DNA from: Marinimicrococcus sp033875255
GTDB taxonomy: Bacteria; Pseudomonadota; Alphaproteobacteria; Geminicoccales; Geminicoccaceae
Assembly: GCA_033875255.1 (NCBI GenBank)
Contig: JAWZSN010000019.1
Coordinates: 1-64,000 of the forward strand
DNA: 64,000 bases
Direction: 5' to 3'
Shown here one piece after another: positions 1 to 7,659 of this stretch (position 1 is its first letter; each line of letters begins with the position of its first letter). The notes beneath the pieces were generated by a model. The model was not told where the DNA came from. It worked only from the letters and a program-made list of their open reading frames with translations, and did no database searches. Both the position numbers and the translations under genes were made by a program.

Positions 1-101
1 CCGCCACCCGCCACCCGCCGCCCGCGGCCCGCTCCCGCAGAGTTGTGATGCGTTCCCGGCCGCCCGGGGCGAGGATGGGGCGGTGAGGAAGGGAGGGGCG
101 C

Positions 102-1079
102 ATGCACGCATGGATCTTGGCTGTGGCAGCGGTCGCCGGCCTGACGCTGGCGACGCCCGGCACCGCGCAGCAGGCGGAGACGCGGGTCTTCCCGGTCCCC
201 TCCGGTTCCAGGCCGCACGACGTGGCGCCGGCACCCGACGGCCGGGTCTGGTACACCGCCCAGCGTCAGGGGGCGCTGGGCATCCTCGATCCTGCCAGCG
301 GCGAGGTCCGCCAGGTGGCGCTGGGCCAAGGCTCGGCGCCGCACGGGGTGATCCAGGGACCCGACGGGGCGGCGTGGATCACCGACGGCGGCCAGAACGC
401 CATCGTGCGGTTCGACCCGCAAAGCGAGGCGGTCGAGGTCTGGAAGCTGCCGGAGGGGGCCGGCCGTGCCAACCTCAACACCGCCGCCTTCGACGGCAAC
501 GGCGTCCTGTGGTTCACCGGCCAGGGCGGTATCTACGGCAGCCTCGATCCGCGCAGCGGCGCCATGCGGGTGTTCGATGCCCCGAAGGGCCGCGGGCCCT
601 ACGGGATCACCGCAACCCCGGACGGCGGGATCTGGTATGTCTCGCTGGCCGGCAGCTACCTCGCGCGGATCGATACCGCCACCGGCGAGGCCACGCTGGT
701 AGAGCCGCCGACCCCGGAGCAGGGCGCGCGGCGCGTGTGGTCGGACTCCAAGGGCGCGCTGTGGATCTCGGAGTGGAACGCCGGCCAGCTCAGCCGCTAC
801 GTTCCCGCGACGGGCGCCTGGACCTCGTGGAAGCTGCCCGGCCCGGACCCCAGCGCCTACGCGGTCTGGGTCGACGAGCGCGACATCGTCTGGGTGAGCG
901 ATTTCGGCGCCAACGCGGTGCTGTCCTTCGATCCGGCCACCGAGCGCTTCACGGCGAGCCATCCCGGCAGCCGGCCTCACGCCCAGGTGCGCCAGATCCT
1001 CGGCCGGGCGGGCGAGGTGTGGCTGCCGGAATCGGGCGCCGACCGGCTCGTGGTGATCCGCACCGGCGGCGCGCCGTGA
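102..1079 (+). CDS. Secreted Vgb-like seven-bladed beta-propeller protein
   Basis: A 325-residue protein with an N-terminal signal peptide (hydrophobic stretch about residues 3-18, cleavage near TAQQA). The mature part holds seven evenly spaced blade motifs of the W-[YIFV]-[TS] kind (GRVWYT, GAAWIT, GVLWFT, GGIWYV, GALWIS, DIVWVS, GEVWLP), the pattern of virginiamycin B lyase and related streptogramin-lyase-like or SMP-30/NHL propellers. The ATG at 102 follows a strong AAGGGAGGGG ribosome site. In the family, only some members are true streptogramin lyases; most exported ones have no known substrate, so a periplasmic binding or lactonase-like role is inference. It ends 24 nt before the convergent HerA-like gene. 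Confidence 0.85.
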   Translation: MHAWILAVAAVAGLTLATPGTAQQAETRVFPVPSGSRPHDVAPAPDGRVWYTAQRQGALGILDPASGEVRQVALGQGSAPHGVIQGPDGAAWITDGGQNAIVRFDPQSEAVEVWKLPEGAGRANLNTAAFDGNGVLWFTGQGGIYGSLDPRSGAMRVFDAPKGRGPYGITATPDGGIWYVSLAGSYLARIDTATGEATLVEPPTPEQGARRVWSDSKGALWISEWNAGQLSRYVPATGAWTSWKLPGPDPSAYAVWVDERDIVWVSDFGANAVLSFDPATERFTASHPGSRPHAQVRQILGRAGEVWLPESGADRLVVIRTGGAP

Positions 1080-1103
1080 CGCCGGCCGGTCGCCGCTGCC
1101 GCC

Positions 1104-2723
1104 TCAGCGCTTGAGGATCGAGCCCAGGATGCCGCGGGCGATGCTGCGGCCGACCTGGCTGCCGATGCTGCGCACCACCGACTTGGTGAGCGCCTCGCCG
1201 ACCCCTTGGCGACGGCCGCCGCCGCCGGAGAGGATGTCGGCCACCACGCCGCCCCAGCCGCCGCCCCCGGCCGGCTTCTGCCGCTCCATGCGCGGCGCTG
1301 GCGGCCGGGCGTGCTGTCCCCCGCCGATCCGCCGCGAGCGGGTCTCGGCCGGCCGTCCGCCGGTCCCCCACGGGTCCGCCTCCTCGTGCCGTGGCACCGG
1401 CCCGGCACCCCAGGGCGAGTGCGGCTCGGCCCGGGCCGGCACGGTGGTGGCCCGGCCGGTGAGCAGCTCGTAGGCCGATTCGCGGTCCACCAGCTCGGTG
1501 TAGCGGTCGCCCAGCGGGCTCGCGGCGCGGATCCGCGCCCGCTCCTCGGGCGTTGGCGGGCCGAGCCTGGAGCGCGGCGGGGCGATCAGCGTGCGCTGGA
1601 CCATCGACGGCACGCCGCCCGGCTCCAGCACCGAGACCAGCGCCTCGCCGACGCCAAGCTGCGTGATCGCCTCGCCGGTGTCGAACGCGGGATTGGGCCG
1701 GAAGGTCTCGGCTGCCGCCCGCACGCCACGTTGCTCGACCGGTGTGAAGGCGCGCAGCGCGTGCTGCACCCGGTTGCCGAGCTGGCCCAGCACCGCGGGC
1801 GGGATGTCGGCCGGGTTCTGGGTGACGAGATAGACGCCCACCCCCTTGGAGCGGATCAGCCGCACCACCTGCTCGACCTTCTCGACAAGCGCCTTGGGCG
1901 CGTCACGGAACAGAAGATGTGCCTCGTCGAAGAAGAACACCAGCTTGGGCCTGGGCTCATCGCCCACCTCGGGAAGCTCCTCGAACAGCTCGGAGAGCAG
2001 CCAGAGAAGGAAGGTCGCGTAGAGCCGTGGCGCCTGCATCAGCTTTTGCGCCATCAGCACATTGACCGCGCCGCGCCCGTCCGGCGTCGTGAGCAGGAGA
2101 TCGTCGAGGTCGAGCGCCGGCTCGCCGAAGAGATGCTCGGCCCCCTGCTGCTCGAGGGTCAGCAGGCGGCGCTGGATGGCGCCGACCGAGGCCCTGCTGA
2201 CATTGCCGTAGAGGGTGGTAAGCTCGGAGGCCCGCTCGCCCAGGAGCTGCAGCATCGCTTGCAGGTCCTTGAGGTCGAGCAGCAGCAGCCCCTCCTCGTC
2301 GGCGATCTTGAAGGCAATGTTGAGGACACCTTCCTGGGTGTCGTTGAGCTCCAGCAGGCGCGCGAGCAGCAGCGGCCCCATCTCCGCCACGGTGGCCCTG
2401 GCGGGATGGCCCTGCTCGCCGAAGAGATCCCAGAACACCGCCGGCGCCGCCTCGTAGGCGAAGCTCTCGAGGCCCAGCCGGGCAGCGCGCTTCTCGATCC
2501 CCGCATGGCCGCCCCCGGCCACCCCGACGCCGGAAAGATCGCCCTTCACGTCGGCGCAGAACACCGGCACCCCGGCCCGCGAGAAGCCTTCCGCCATCAC
2601 CTGGAGCGTCACCGTCTTGCCGGTGCCGGTCGCTCCCGCCACCAGCCCGTGGCGGTTGGCCAGCGCCAGATGGAGGAGCTGGGGCTCTTCGGCCAGGCCC
2701 AGAAAGATCGTGCCCTGGCTCAT
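1104..2723 (-). CDS. HerA-like ATPase, DUF853 family
   Basis: A 539-residue P-loop ATPase. Walker A is GATGTGKT at residues 30-37 and Walker B is FFFDEAHLLF near residue 265; the C-terminal region carries the Arg/Pro-rich, Gly-rich tail typical of DUF853 (YjgR-type) proteins. The start is set by a perfect AAGGAGGT site just upstream of the ATG at 2723; the reading frame stays open further upstream but without such a site. The family is related to HerA/FtsK hexameric DNA translocases, but its role in bacteria is poorly defined and no NurA-like partner lies next to it. It is transcribed divergently from the small gene at 2914. Confidence 0.9.
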   Translation of the reverse strand: MSQGTIFLGLAEEPQLLHLALANRHGLVAGATGTGKTVTLQVMAEGFSRAGVPVFCADVKGDLSGVGVAGGGHAGIEKRAARLGLESFAYEAAPAVFWDLFGEQGHPARATVAEMGPLLLARLLELNDTQEGVLNIAFKIADEEGLLLLDLKDLQAMLQLLGERASELTTLYGNVSRASVGAIQRRLLTLEQQGAEHLFGEPALDLDDLLLTTPDGRGAVNVLMAQKLMQAPRLYATFLLWLLSELFEELPEVGDEPRPKLVFFFDEAHLLFRDAPKALVEKVEQVVRLIRSKGVGVYLVTQNPADIPPAVLGQLGNRVQHALRAFTPVEQRGVRAAAETFRPNPAFDTGEAITQLGVGEALVSVLEPGGVPSMVQRTLIAPPRSRLGPPTPEERARIRAASPLGDRYTELVDRESAYELLTGRATTVPARAEPHSPWGAGPVPRHEEADPWGTGGRPAETRSRRIGGGQHARPPAPRMERQKPAGGGGWGGVVADILSGGGGRRQGVGEALTKSVVRSIGSQVGRSIARGILGSILKR

Positions 2724-2913
2724 CGGCGCACCTCCTTCGTTTCTTCTTCGCGCAGCGGGAGAAGCGATCCTATGCTGCACGGCTGGACTTGTCGCCCCGT
2801 CGGGCACGGCAGGTCTGCGAGGCACGCCGAAACCGCGCCCCGCAGGCGGCCGTTCCTGCACTAGGCCGGCCGCTCCATGCGGCCCGCAGCGCACGCAAGA
2901 GGAGAGCACCGCC

Positions 2914-3324
2914 GTGATCGACGTCTTCATCGCCGACGCCGCCCGCCAGACCGGCCTTTCGGTCACCACCGTCCGCGAGGTGAGCGGCCGGCTGCTCGCC
3001 ATCGCCGAGGCCGGTCTGGGCAGCCAGCGGCTCGAGGAGATCGTGAGGCCCATCCCCGGCGCCATGGCCATGCTCGACGCCAGCCGGCCCGACGAGCACG
3101 CCCTGGCGCAGATCGGCGGCGACGTCGGCACCGGGGCGATCGGCCATTTCGGCGGCGAGAGCGGGGTCACCTGGATCGCCCAGGAGACCGGTCTGCCGCA
3201 GGCGCGGGTGGCGCGCCTGGCCGAGCTGCTGGCAGCGTTTCTCGACGAGAAGTCCGGCGCCACGGCCGGTCGCGACTTCCGCCACGCCCTGCCGCTGGTC
3301 TTCGGCGACGAGCAGGAGGAATAG
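2914..3324 (+). CDS. Small conserved protein, DUF2780-like
   Basis: A 136-residue soluble protein starting with GTG at 2914, preceded by AAGAGGAGAG. The segment around residues 25-50 (LLAIAEAGLG...PIPGAMAML) resembles the DUF2780 pattern of a short helix followed by a PGA turn, and a second helical part (LAELLAAFLDE) follows. There is no signal peptide and no membrane segment. I do not recognise a function. The gene stands alone between the divergent HerA-like gene and a repeat-containing intergenic region. Confidence 0.6.
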   Translation: MIDVFIADAARQTGLSVTTVREVSGRLLAIAEAGLGSQRLEEIVRPIPGAMAMLDASRPDEHALAQIGGDVGTGAIGHFGGESGVTWIAQETGLPQARVARLAELLAAFLDEKSGATAGRDFRHALPLVFGDEQEE

Positions 3325-3370
3325 GCGCGGCTTGCGTATCCCTCGACGATGGCCCGGCCGCGCCGTCGCT

Positions 3371-3554
3371 GCCGCGCAAGGCGCTGCGCGCGGCCGGTTT
3401 TTCCTCCGCGGGTCGTCGAGGGACGCAGGAACCGACAGGCTCGCTCCCGTCGCGCCTGCACGCAGAGGGGCCGCGTCAGCAACCGGCAACGCCGCGCCGC
3501 GTGGCCGGGAACGACCCTGAAGGAAGCCCGGGCGCGCGCAGCACCTTGCCCGGC
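3371..3554. repeat. Pair of inverted REP-like palindromes (element A)
   Basis: Two 24-nt copies of an imperfect palindrome face each other. The left copy (3371-3394) reads GCCGCGC, a ten-base loop AAGGCGCTGC, then GCGCGGC; the right copy (3531-3554) is its inverse with a few changes. Over 27 nt the arms at 3371-3397 and 3528-3554 differ at three positions. A T-rich tract follows the left copy on the inner side. This fills most of the 329-nt gap between two genes, and I see no gene in the gap. Related copies lie at 4324, 47185, 47346 and 63158. Confidence 0.75.
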
Positions 3555-3653
3555 ACCTTTGCTCCGGCTGACGTCCGGGTTCCTGCGGAGCTGGTATTTT
3601 TTCCTTTTTTCCGCTATTACCCTGCAATCTGTTCCTCATCCTGCGAGGTCGCC

Positions 3654-4304
3654 ATGCCGCAAGCTCCCACCGTAGCCCAGACGGATGCCTCGCGTGCCAA
3701 CGGCGCGCTGTCGCGCGGCCCGGTCACGCCCGGGGGAAAGGCCACGAGTGCCAGGAACGGGCTGAGGCACGGGCTTTTCTCGGAGACGCTGGCTCTGGAG
3801 CCGGCAGAGGAGGCGCATTTTCGCGGGCTGCTCGACAGTCTTGGCGCTCGCCATCGCCCGGCCGACGAGGTGGAGACGTACTGGGTGCGGCAGATGGCGA
3901 TCTGCATGATGCGGACCGAGCGCCTGAACGCGCTGGAGCTTCGGGTGCTGGAGGCGGCGCTGGAGGGGGCCGCGGCGGTGCGCGAGGCCCGGCTGCCGTC
4001 GCCGGCCACGGTGCTGCGCTACCGGGCGCGGCTCCAGCGGGACCACGAGCACGCGGCCCGCGAGCTGGCGGCGGCCAAGGCGCAGCGTCGGCCGGCCGGA
4101 GCGGAAAAGACGAACCCGAGAACCGACATGGCGGCCCAGCTTGCGGAGGTCGAGGCCGCGGCGGCGGCCGACACGGAGCGCGTCATGGCCCGGCTCCTCG
4201 CCATGCGTGGCGAGGAAGGCAAAGCCGAACCCGACGGTCTTCCGCTCGCCGGCCTCAACCGCGCCCAGCGACGCCGCCAGCGCGCCCTAGCCGCTTCCGC
4301 CTGA
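3654..4304 (+). CDS. Unknown protein of the SRGP...RNGLRHGL type
   Basis: A 216-residue protein from the ATG at 3654. Its N-terminus carries the motif SRGPVTPGGKATSARNGLRHG (residues 20-40), a signature of a large, uncharacterised bacterial family. The rest is helical and charged (EVETYWVRQMAICMMRTERL, then Ala/Arg-rich helices) and ends in a basic tail (NRAQRRRQRALAASA). No catalytic motif is visible. The gene is bracketed by inverted copies of the REP-like palindrome (3371-3394 on the left, 4324-4345 on the right), which suggests, but does not prove, a link to a mobile or repetitive element. Confidence 0.7.
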   Translation: MPQAPTVAQTDASRANGALSRGPVTPGGKATSARNGLRHGLFSETLALEPAEEAHFRGLLDSLGARHRPADEVETYWVRQMAICMMRTERLNALELRVLEAALEGAAAVREARLPSPATVLRYRARLQRDHEHAARELAAAKAQRRPAGAEKTNPRTDMAAQLAEVEAAAAADTERVMARLLAMRGEEGKAEPDGLPLAGLNRAQRRRQRALAASA

Positions 4305-4306
4305 CG

Positions 4307-4345
4307 GAAAAGGAGGAGAAAAAGCCGCGCGCAGCGCCTGCGCCA
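4307..4345. repeat. REP-like half element with A-rich flank (element D)
   Basis: Directly after the stop of the preceding gene comes an A/G-rich tract (4307-4323) and then GCCGCGCGCAGCGCC at 4324. This is the inverse orientation of the left copy at 3371. One T is missing and the closing arm is degraded (GCGCCAGC instead of GCGCGGC). The A-rich tract lies on the side facing the gene, as in the other copies. Confidence 0.6.
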
Positions 4346-4365
4346 GCAGCCCGCGTGCCCGCCCG

Positions 4366-5340
4366 TCAGTCGCGTCGCAGGAAATGCACGCTGAACAGCG
4401 CCTGCTCGTCGGTCCAGTGGGCCAGCGGGCGCCAGCCGGCGCTGAAGGCCAGGCTGGTGAAGGCGTCGAGGCGGTACTTGTACGAGCTCTCGGTATGGAT
4501 GGTCTCGCCGGCCCTGAAGGCGAAAGATCTGCCGGCGACGCCCACGGTCTGGTCGGCGAGGCTTTCGAGGTGCATCTCGATCCGGTCCAAAGCCTCGTTC
4601 CAGACGATCTTGTGGGCGAAGCGGGCGAGATCGAAGGTCCCGCCCAGCTCGCGGTTGATGCGGCGCAGCAGGTTGAGGTTGAAGGCGGCGGTGACCCCTT
4701 CGGCGTCGTCGTAGGCGGCGCGCAGCATGCGCACCGGCTTCACGAGGTCGACGCCCAGCACGAAGGAGGCCCCGGGACCCAGGGTCAGCGCCGCCTGCTC
4801 GAGGAACCGGCCGGCCTCCTCGGGCGTGAAGTTGCCGATGGTGGAGCCGGGAAAGAAGCCGAGCACGTGACGGCCGCGATCGAGCGGGGGCAAAGGGAGG
4901 CTGCGGGTGAAGTCGCCCACTACCGGCTGGACGGTGAGCGCAGGATAGTCGCGGGCGAGCGCGCGGCAGGCTCCCAGCAGATGCTCGCCGCTGATGTCGA
5001 TCGGCAGATAGGCGGCGGGCTCCTCGAGGGCGTCGAGCAGCAGGCGGATCTTGGTGCTGGAGCCGCTGCCGAACTCGACCAGCACCGCCCCGGGGCCGGC
5101 GAGACGGGCGATCTCGGGGGCGCAGGCCTCGAGAATGCCGCGCTCGGTGCGGGTCGGATAGTACTCGTCGAGCCGGGTGATGGCGTCGAACAGCCGCGAG
5201 CCCTCGGCGTCGTAGAGAAATTTTGCGGGAATGGTCCTCGGGCGGGCGGCGAGGCCGGCCAGCACCGCCTTGCGGAAGTCGTCGTGGATGGCGGCCTCGG
5301 CGTGATCGGCGGGTGCGCTGGCCGTTGCCTGGAGCTTCAT
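4366..5340 (-). CDS. egtD: L-histidine N(alpha)-methyltransferase
   Basis: A 324-residue SAM-dependent methyltransferase. The family is about 320 residues long and trimethylates histidine to hercynine, the first step to ergothioneine. Visible marks are the N-terminal YDAEGSRLFDAIT, DEYYPTRTERGIL and the SAM loop VEFGSGSSTKIRLLL. The ATG at 5340 gives the expected length; a GTG at 5382 is an alternative. No egtB or other ergothioneine gene lies beside it, so a full pathway cannot be shown from this window. It is followed by the repeat-flanked unknown gene on the other strand. Confidence 0.88.
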   Translation of the reverse strand: MKLQATASAPADHAEAAIHDDFRKAVLAGLAARPRTIPAKFLYDAEGSRLFDAITRLDEYYPTRTERGILEACAPEIARLAGPGAVLVEFGSGSSTKIRLLLDALEEPAAYLPIDISGEHLLGACRALARDYPALTVQPVVGDFTRSLPLPPLDRGRHVLGFFPGSTIGNFTPEEAGRFLEQAALTLGPGASFVLGVDLVKPVRMLRAAYDDAEGVTAAFNLNLLRRINRELGGTFDLARFAHKIVWNEALDRIEMHLESLADQTVGVAGRSFAFRAGETIHTESSYKYRLDAFTSLAFSAGWRPLAHWTDEQALFSVHFLRRD

Positions 5341-5454
5341 CCTCTGGTCCCCGGGTGCGGGGCACGACAGTCGTGGCCCCACGAGGCTAACGCCGGGGCG
5401 ACGCGAAGGTTCGCCTCGGCGTCGCGCTGCCGGCGCCGGCCCGGGGAGCGCGCC

Positions 5455-6942
5455 TCAGAAGCGCGGCAGGTCGGGGAAGGGGATCTGCCCGCGGTGGATG
5501 TGCATGCGGCCGAGCTCGGCGCAGCGGTGCAGGCGGGGGAAGACCTTGCCCGGGTTGAGGATCTGGGCGGGATCGAAGGCGCATTTGAGGCGCTGCTGCT
5601 GGTTGAGGTCGTCCTCGGTGAACATCTCGGGCATGAGGTCGCGCTTCTCCACGCCGACCCCGTGCTCGCCGGTGAGCACCCCGCCCACCTCGACGCACAG
5701 GCGCAGGATTGCCGAGCCGAACTCCTCGGCCCGCTCCAGCTCGCCGGGCTTGTTGGCGTCGAAGAGGATCAGCGGGTGGAGGTTGCCGTCGCCGGCGTGG
5801 AAGACGTTGGCGACCCTGAGCCCGAACTCCTCGCTCATCTCCTGCATGCGGCGCAGCACATGGGAGAGCTGGGCGCGGGGGATGGTACCGTCCATGCAGT
5901 AATAGTCGGGCGAGATGCGGCCCACCGCGGGGAAGGCGGCCTTGCGGCCGAGCCAGAACTTCTGGCGCTCCTCCTCGCTCTCCGACGCCTTGACGAAGGT
6001 GGCCCCGTGCTGGCGGGCGATGGAGGTGACGGTCTCGATCAGATGGTCGACCTCGGCGGCCGGCCCGTCGAGCTCGCAGATCAGCAGCGCCTCGACGTCC
6101 ATCGGGTAGCCGGGCGCGCAAAACGCCTCGGCGGCGTGGATCGCCGGGCGGTCCATCATCTCGAGCCCGCCCGGGATGATGCCGGCGGCGATGATCGAGG
6201 CAACGCAGTCGCCGCCCTGCTCGTTGGAGGGAAAGCCCACGAGCACGGCGCGCGCCGTCTCGGGCTTGGGCAGAATCCGCACCGTGACCTCGGTGACCAC
6301 GCCCAGGAGCCCCTCCGACCCGGTCATGATGCCCAGGAGGTCGTAGGCTTCGGAATCGAGATGCTTGCCCCCCAGGCGCAGGATGTCGCCGTTGGGCAGC
6401 ACCATCTCGACGCCCAGCAGGTTGTTGGTGGTGAGCCCGTATTTCAGGCAGTGCACCCCGCCCGAGTTCTCGGCGACGTTGCCGCCGATCGAGCAGGCAA
6501 TCTGCGAGGAGGGGTCGGGAGCATAGTAGAAGCCGGCGTCCTCCACGGCCTTGGTGATGCCGAGATTGGTCACCCCCGGCTGGGCCGTCACCGTGCGGTT
6601 CTCGTAGTCGATCTCGAGGATGCGGTTGAACTTGCCCAGCCCCAGCACGATCCCGTCCTCGAGCGGCAGGGCGCCGCCGGAGAGCGAGGTGCCGGCACCG
6701 CGCGGCACCACCTTGATGCGCTCCTCGTTGCAGAGCTTGAGGATCTCGGCGACCTGGCCGGTCGTGGACGGCAGCACCACCGCCATCGGCACGGCGCGGT
6801 AGGCCGAGAGCCCGTCGCACTCGTAGGCGCGCAATTCGTCCTGGCTGGCGATAACCCCCTCGCCGGGCACGATGGCGCGCAGCGCCTCGACGATCCGCTG
6901 GCGCTTGGCGAGCGAGTCGCGATCGGGTTCGGGCATCAGCAT
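5455..6942 (-). CDS. glcD: Glycolate oxidase subunit GlcD, FAD-linked
   Basis: A 495-residue FAD-binding protein of the GlcD/D-lactate dehydrogenase group. The PP-loop region shows VVPRGAGTSLSGGALP and PDPSSQIACSIGGNVAENSGG, and the C-terminal part has VFHAGDGNLHPLI and LTGEHGVGVEKRDLM with the typical His residues. The ATG at 6942 lies seven bases after a GGAGG site; an ATG at 6948 is too close to that site. GlcD usually works with GlcE and GlcF to oxidise glycolate to glyoxylate, but neither gene is adjacent, so the partners must be elsewhere or this is a single-subunit relative. Confidence 0.9.
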   Translation of the reverse strand: MLMPEPDRDSLAKRQRIVEALRAIVPGEGVIASQDELRAYECDGLSAYRAVPMAVVLPSTTGQVAEILKLCNEERIKVVPRGAGTSLSGGALPLEDGIVLGLGKFNRILEIDYENRTVTAQPGVTNLGITKAVEDAGFYYAPDPSSQIACSIGGNVAENSGGVHCLKYGLTTNNLLGVEMVLPNGDILRLGGKHLDSEAYDLLGIMTGSEGLLGVVTEVTVRILPKPETARAVLVGFPSNEQGGDCVASIIAAGIIPGGLEMMDRPAIHAAEAFCAPGYPMDVEALLICELDGPAAEVDHLIETVTSIARQHGATFVKASESEEERQKFWLGRKAAFPAVGRISPDYYCMDGTIPRAQLSHVLRRMQEMSEEFGLRVANVFHAGDGNLHPLILFDANKPGELERAEEFGSAILRLCVEVGGVLTGEHGVGVEKRDLMPEMFTEDDLNQQQRLKCAFDPAQILNPGKVFPRLHRCAELGRMHIHRGQIPFPDLPRF

Positions 6943-7050
6943 GGGCATGCCTCCGCTGGCAGGGGGCCTCGGCGCCGAGGATGGAAGGCCCGGCGCGGCG
7001 GGTCAACGGGCCGTGCCGGAGCGGTGCTCACGGCCGGCACACGAACGACA

Positions 7051-7084
7051 AAAAGGCGGGGCACCCGAAGGCGGCCCGCCTTTT
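7051..7084 (-). terminator. Rho-independent terminator after rpmJ
   Basis: On the minus strand, the stem GGCGGG/CCCGCC closes a 14-nt loop and is followed by five T residues; an A-run lies on the other side, so it may act in both directions. It lies about 45 nt beyond the rpmJ stop and separates rpmE-rpmJ from glcD. Confidence 0.75.
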
Positions 7085-7128
7085 CCTCACGCAAGCCCGT
7101 CGGCCGCCGCGAGGCGGCCTGTCAAGCT

Positions 7129-7254
7129 TCAGCCCTGGCGGGCCTTGAAGCGCGGGTTGGTCTTGTTGATCACGTAGACGCGGCCCTTGCGGCGCACGAC
7201 GCGGCAATCCTTGTGGCGCGCCTTGGCGGCCTTGAGCGAGTTGCGGATCTTCAT
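7129..7254 (-). CDS. rpmJ: 50S ribosomal protein L36
   Basis: A 41-residue protein that starts MKIRNSLKAAKARHKDCRVV and ends KTNPRFKARQG. The length and sequence match the L36 form with a single cysteine, which lacks the zinc-binding Cys/His set. It lies 24 nt after rpmE on the same strand, so the two make a small ribosomal operon driven by the promoter upstream of rpmE. A terminator follows it. Confidence 0.95.
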   Translation of the reverse strand: MKIRNSLKAAKARHKDCRVVRRKGRVYVINKTNPRFKARQG

Positions 7255-7278
7255 AAGGTGATCTCCTGGGGCCTGCGC

Positions 7279-7503
7279 TTACGACTTGCGCCGGAAGTTC
7301 TGGAAGCGACGGTTGAACTTCTCGACCTGGCCGCGCTCGGAGACACGCGCCTGACCGCCGGTCCACGCCGGATGCGACTTCGGGTCGACGTCGAGGGTCA
7401 TCGTGTCGCCGGCCTTGCCCCAGGTGGAGCGGGTCGTGAACGTGCTCCCGTCGGTCATGACCACGTTGATCTCGTGGTAATCGGGATGAATCTCGGACTT
7501 CAC
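7279..7503 (-). CDS. rpmE: 50S ribosomal protein L31
   Basis: A 74-residue L31 of the cysteine-free alphaproteobacterial type (KSEIHPDYHEINVVMTDGS, then DPKSHPAWTGG). The start is a GTG at 7503, preceded at good distance by GGAGGAAAG; no ATG is possible in this frame. L31 bridges the two ribosomal subunits. It is the first gene of the rpmE-rpmJ pair, with a good sigma70-like promoter about 30 nt upstream. Confidence 0.95.
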   Translation of the reverse strand: MKSEIHPDYHEINVVMTDGSTFTTRSTWGKAGDTMTLDVDPKSHPAWTGGQARVSERGQVEKFNRRFQNFRRKS

Positions 7504-7531
7504 TGCTCTTTCCTCCGCGACGGGCCGCCGG

Positions 7532-7560
7532 TATATAGCCAGCGTCCGCGCCGGATGCAA
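7532..7560 (-). promoter_or_regulatory. Promoter of rpmE-rpmJ
   Basis: On the minus strand, TTGCAT (7555-7560) and TATATA (7532-7537) are separated by exactly 17 nt. This is a close match to the sigma70 consensus, and it sits just upstream of the rpmE ribosome site. Confidence 0.7.
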
Positions 7561-7659
7561 GCCGGTGCCGCCGCTTTCCGTCGTCTTGCGCGCCGGAGGC
7601 CGCCCGTCAGCCTGCCGTGTGCCCTCCGCCGCCGTCAATCTAGAGAGGTCGAGCTCCCG

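Noticed and set aside
1104..2723. HerA-NurA DNA-end processing or HerA-based defence system
   Set aside because: The ATPase is of the DUF853 type and no nuclease or SIR2/DUF4297 partner gene is adjacent.
3654..4304. Transposase of an insertion sequence
   Set aside because: The flanking inverted repeats suggest mobility, but the protein has no DDE, HUH or recombinase motif, so it cannot be called a transposase.
4384..7659. 5' part of a very long open frame that ends with the ABC exporter
   Set aside because: Antisense to egtD, glcD, rpmJ and rpmE; the true exporter starts at 7660 with its own ribosome site.
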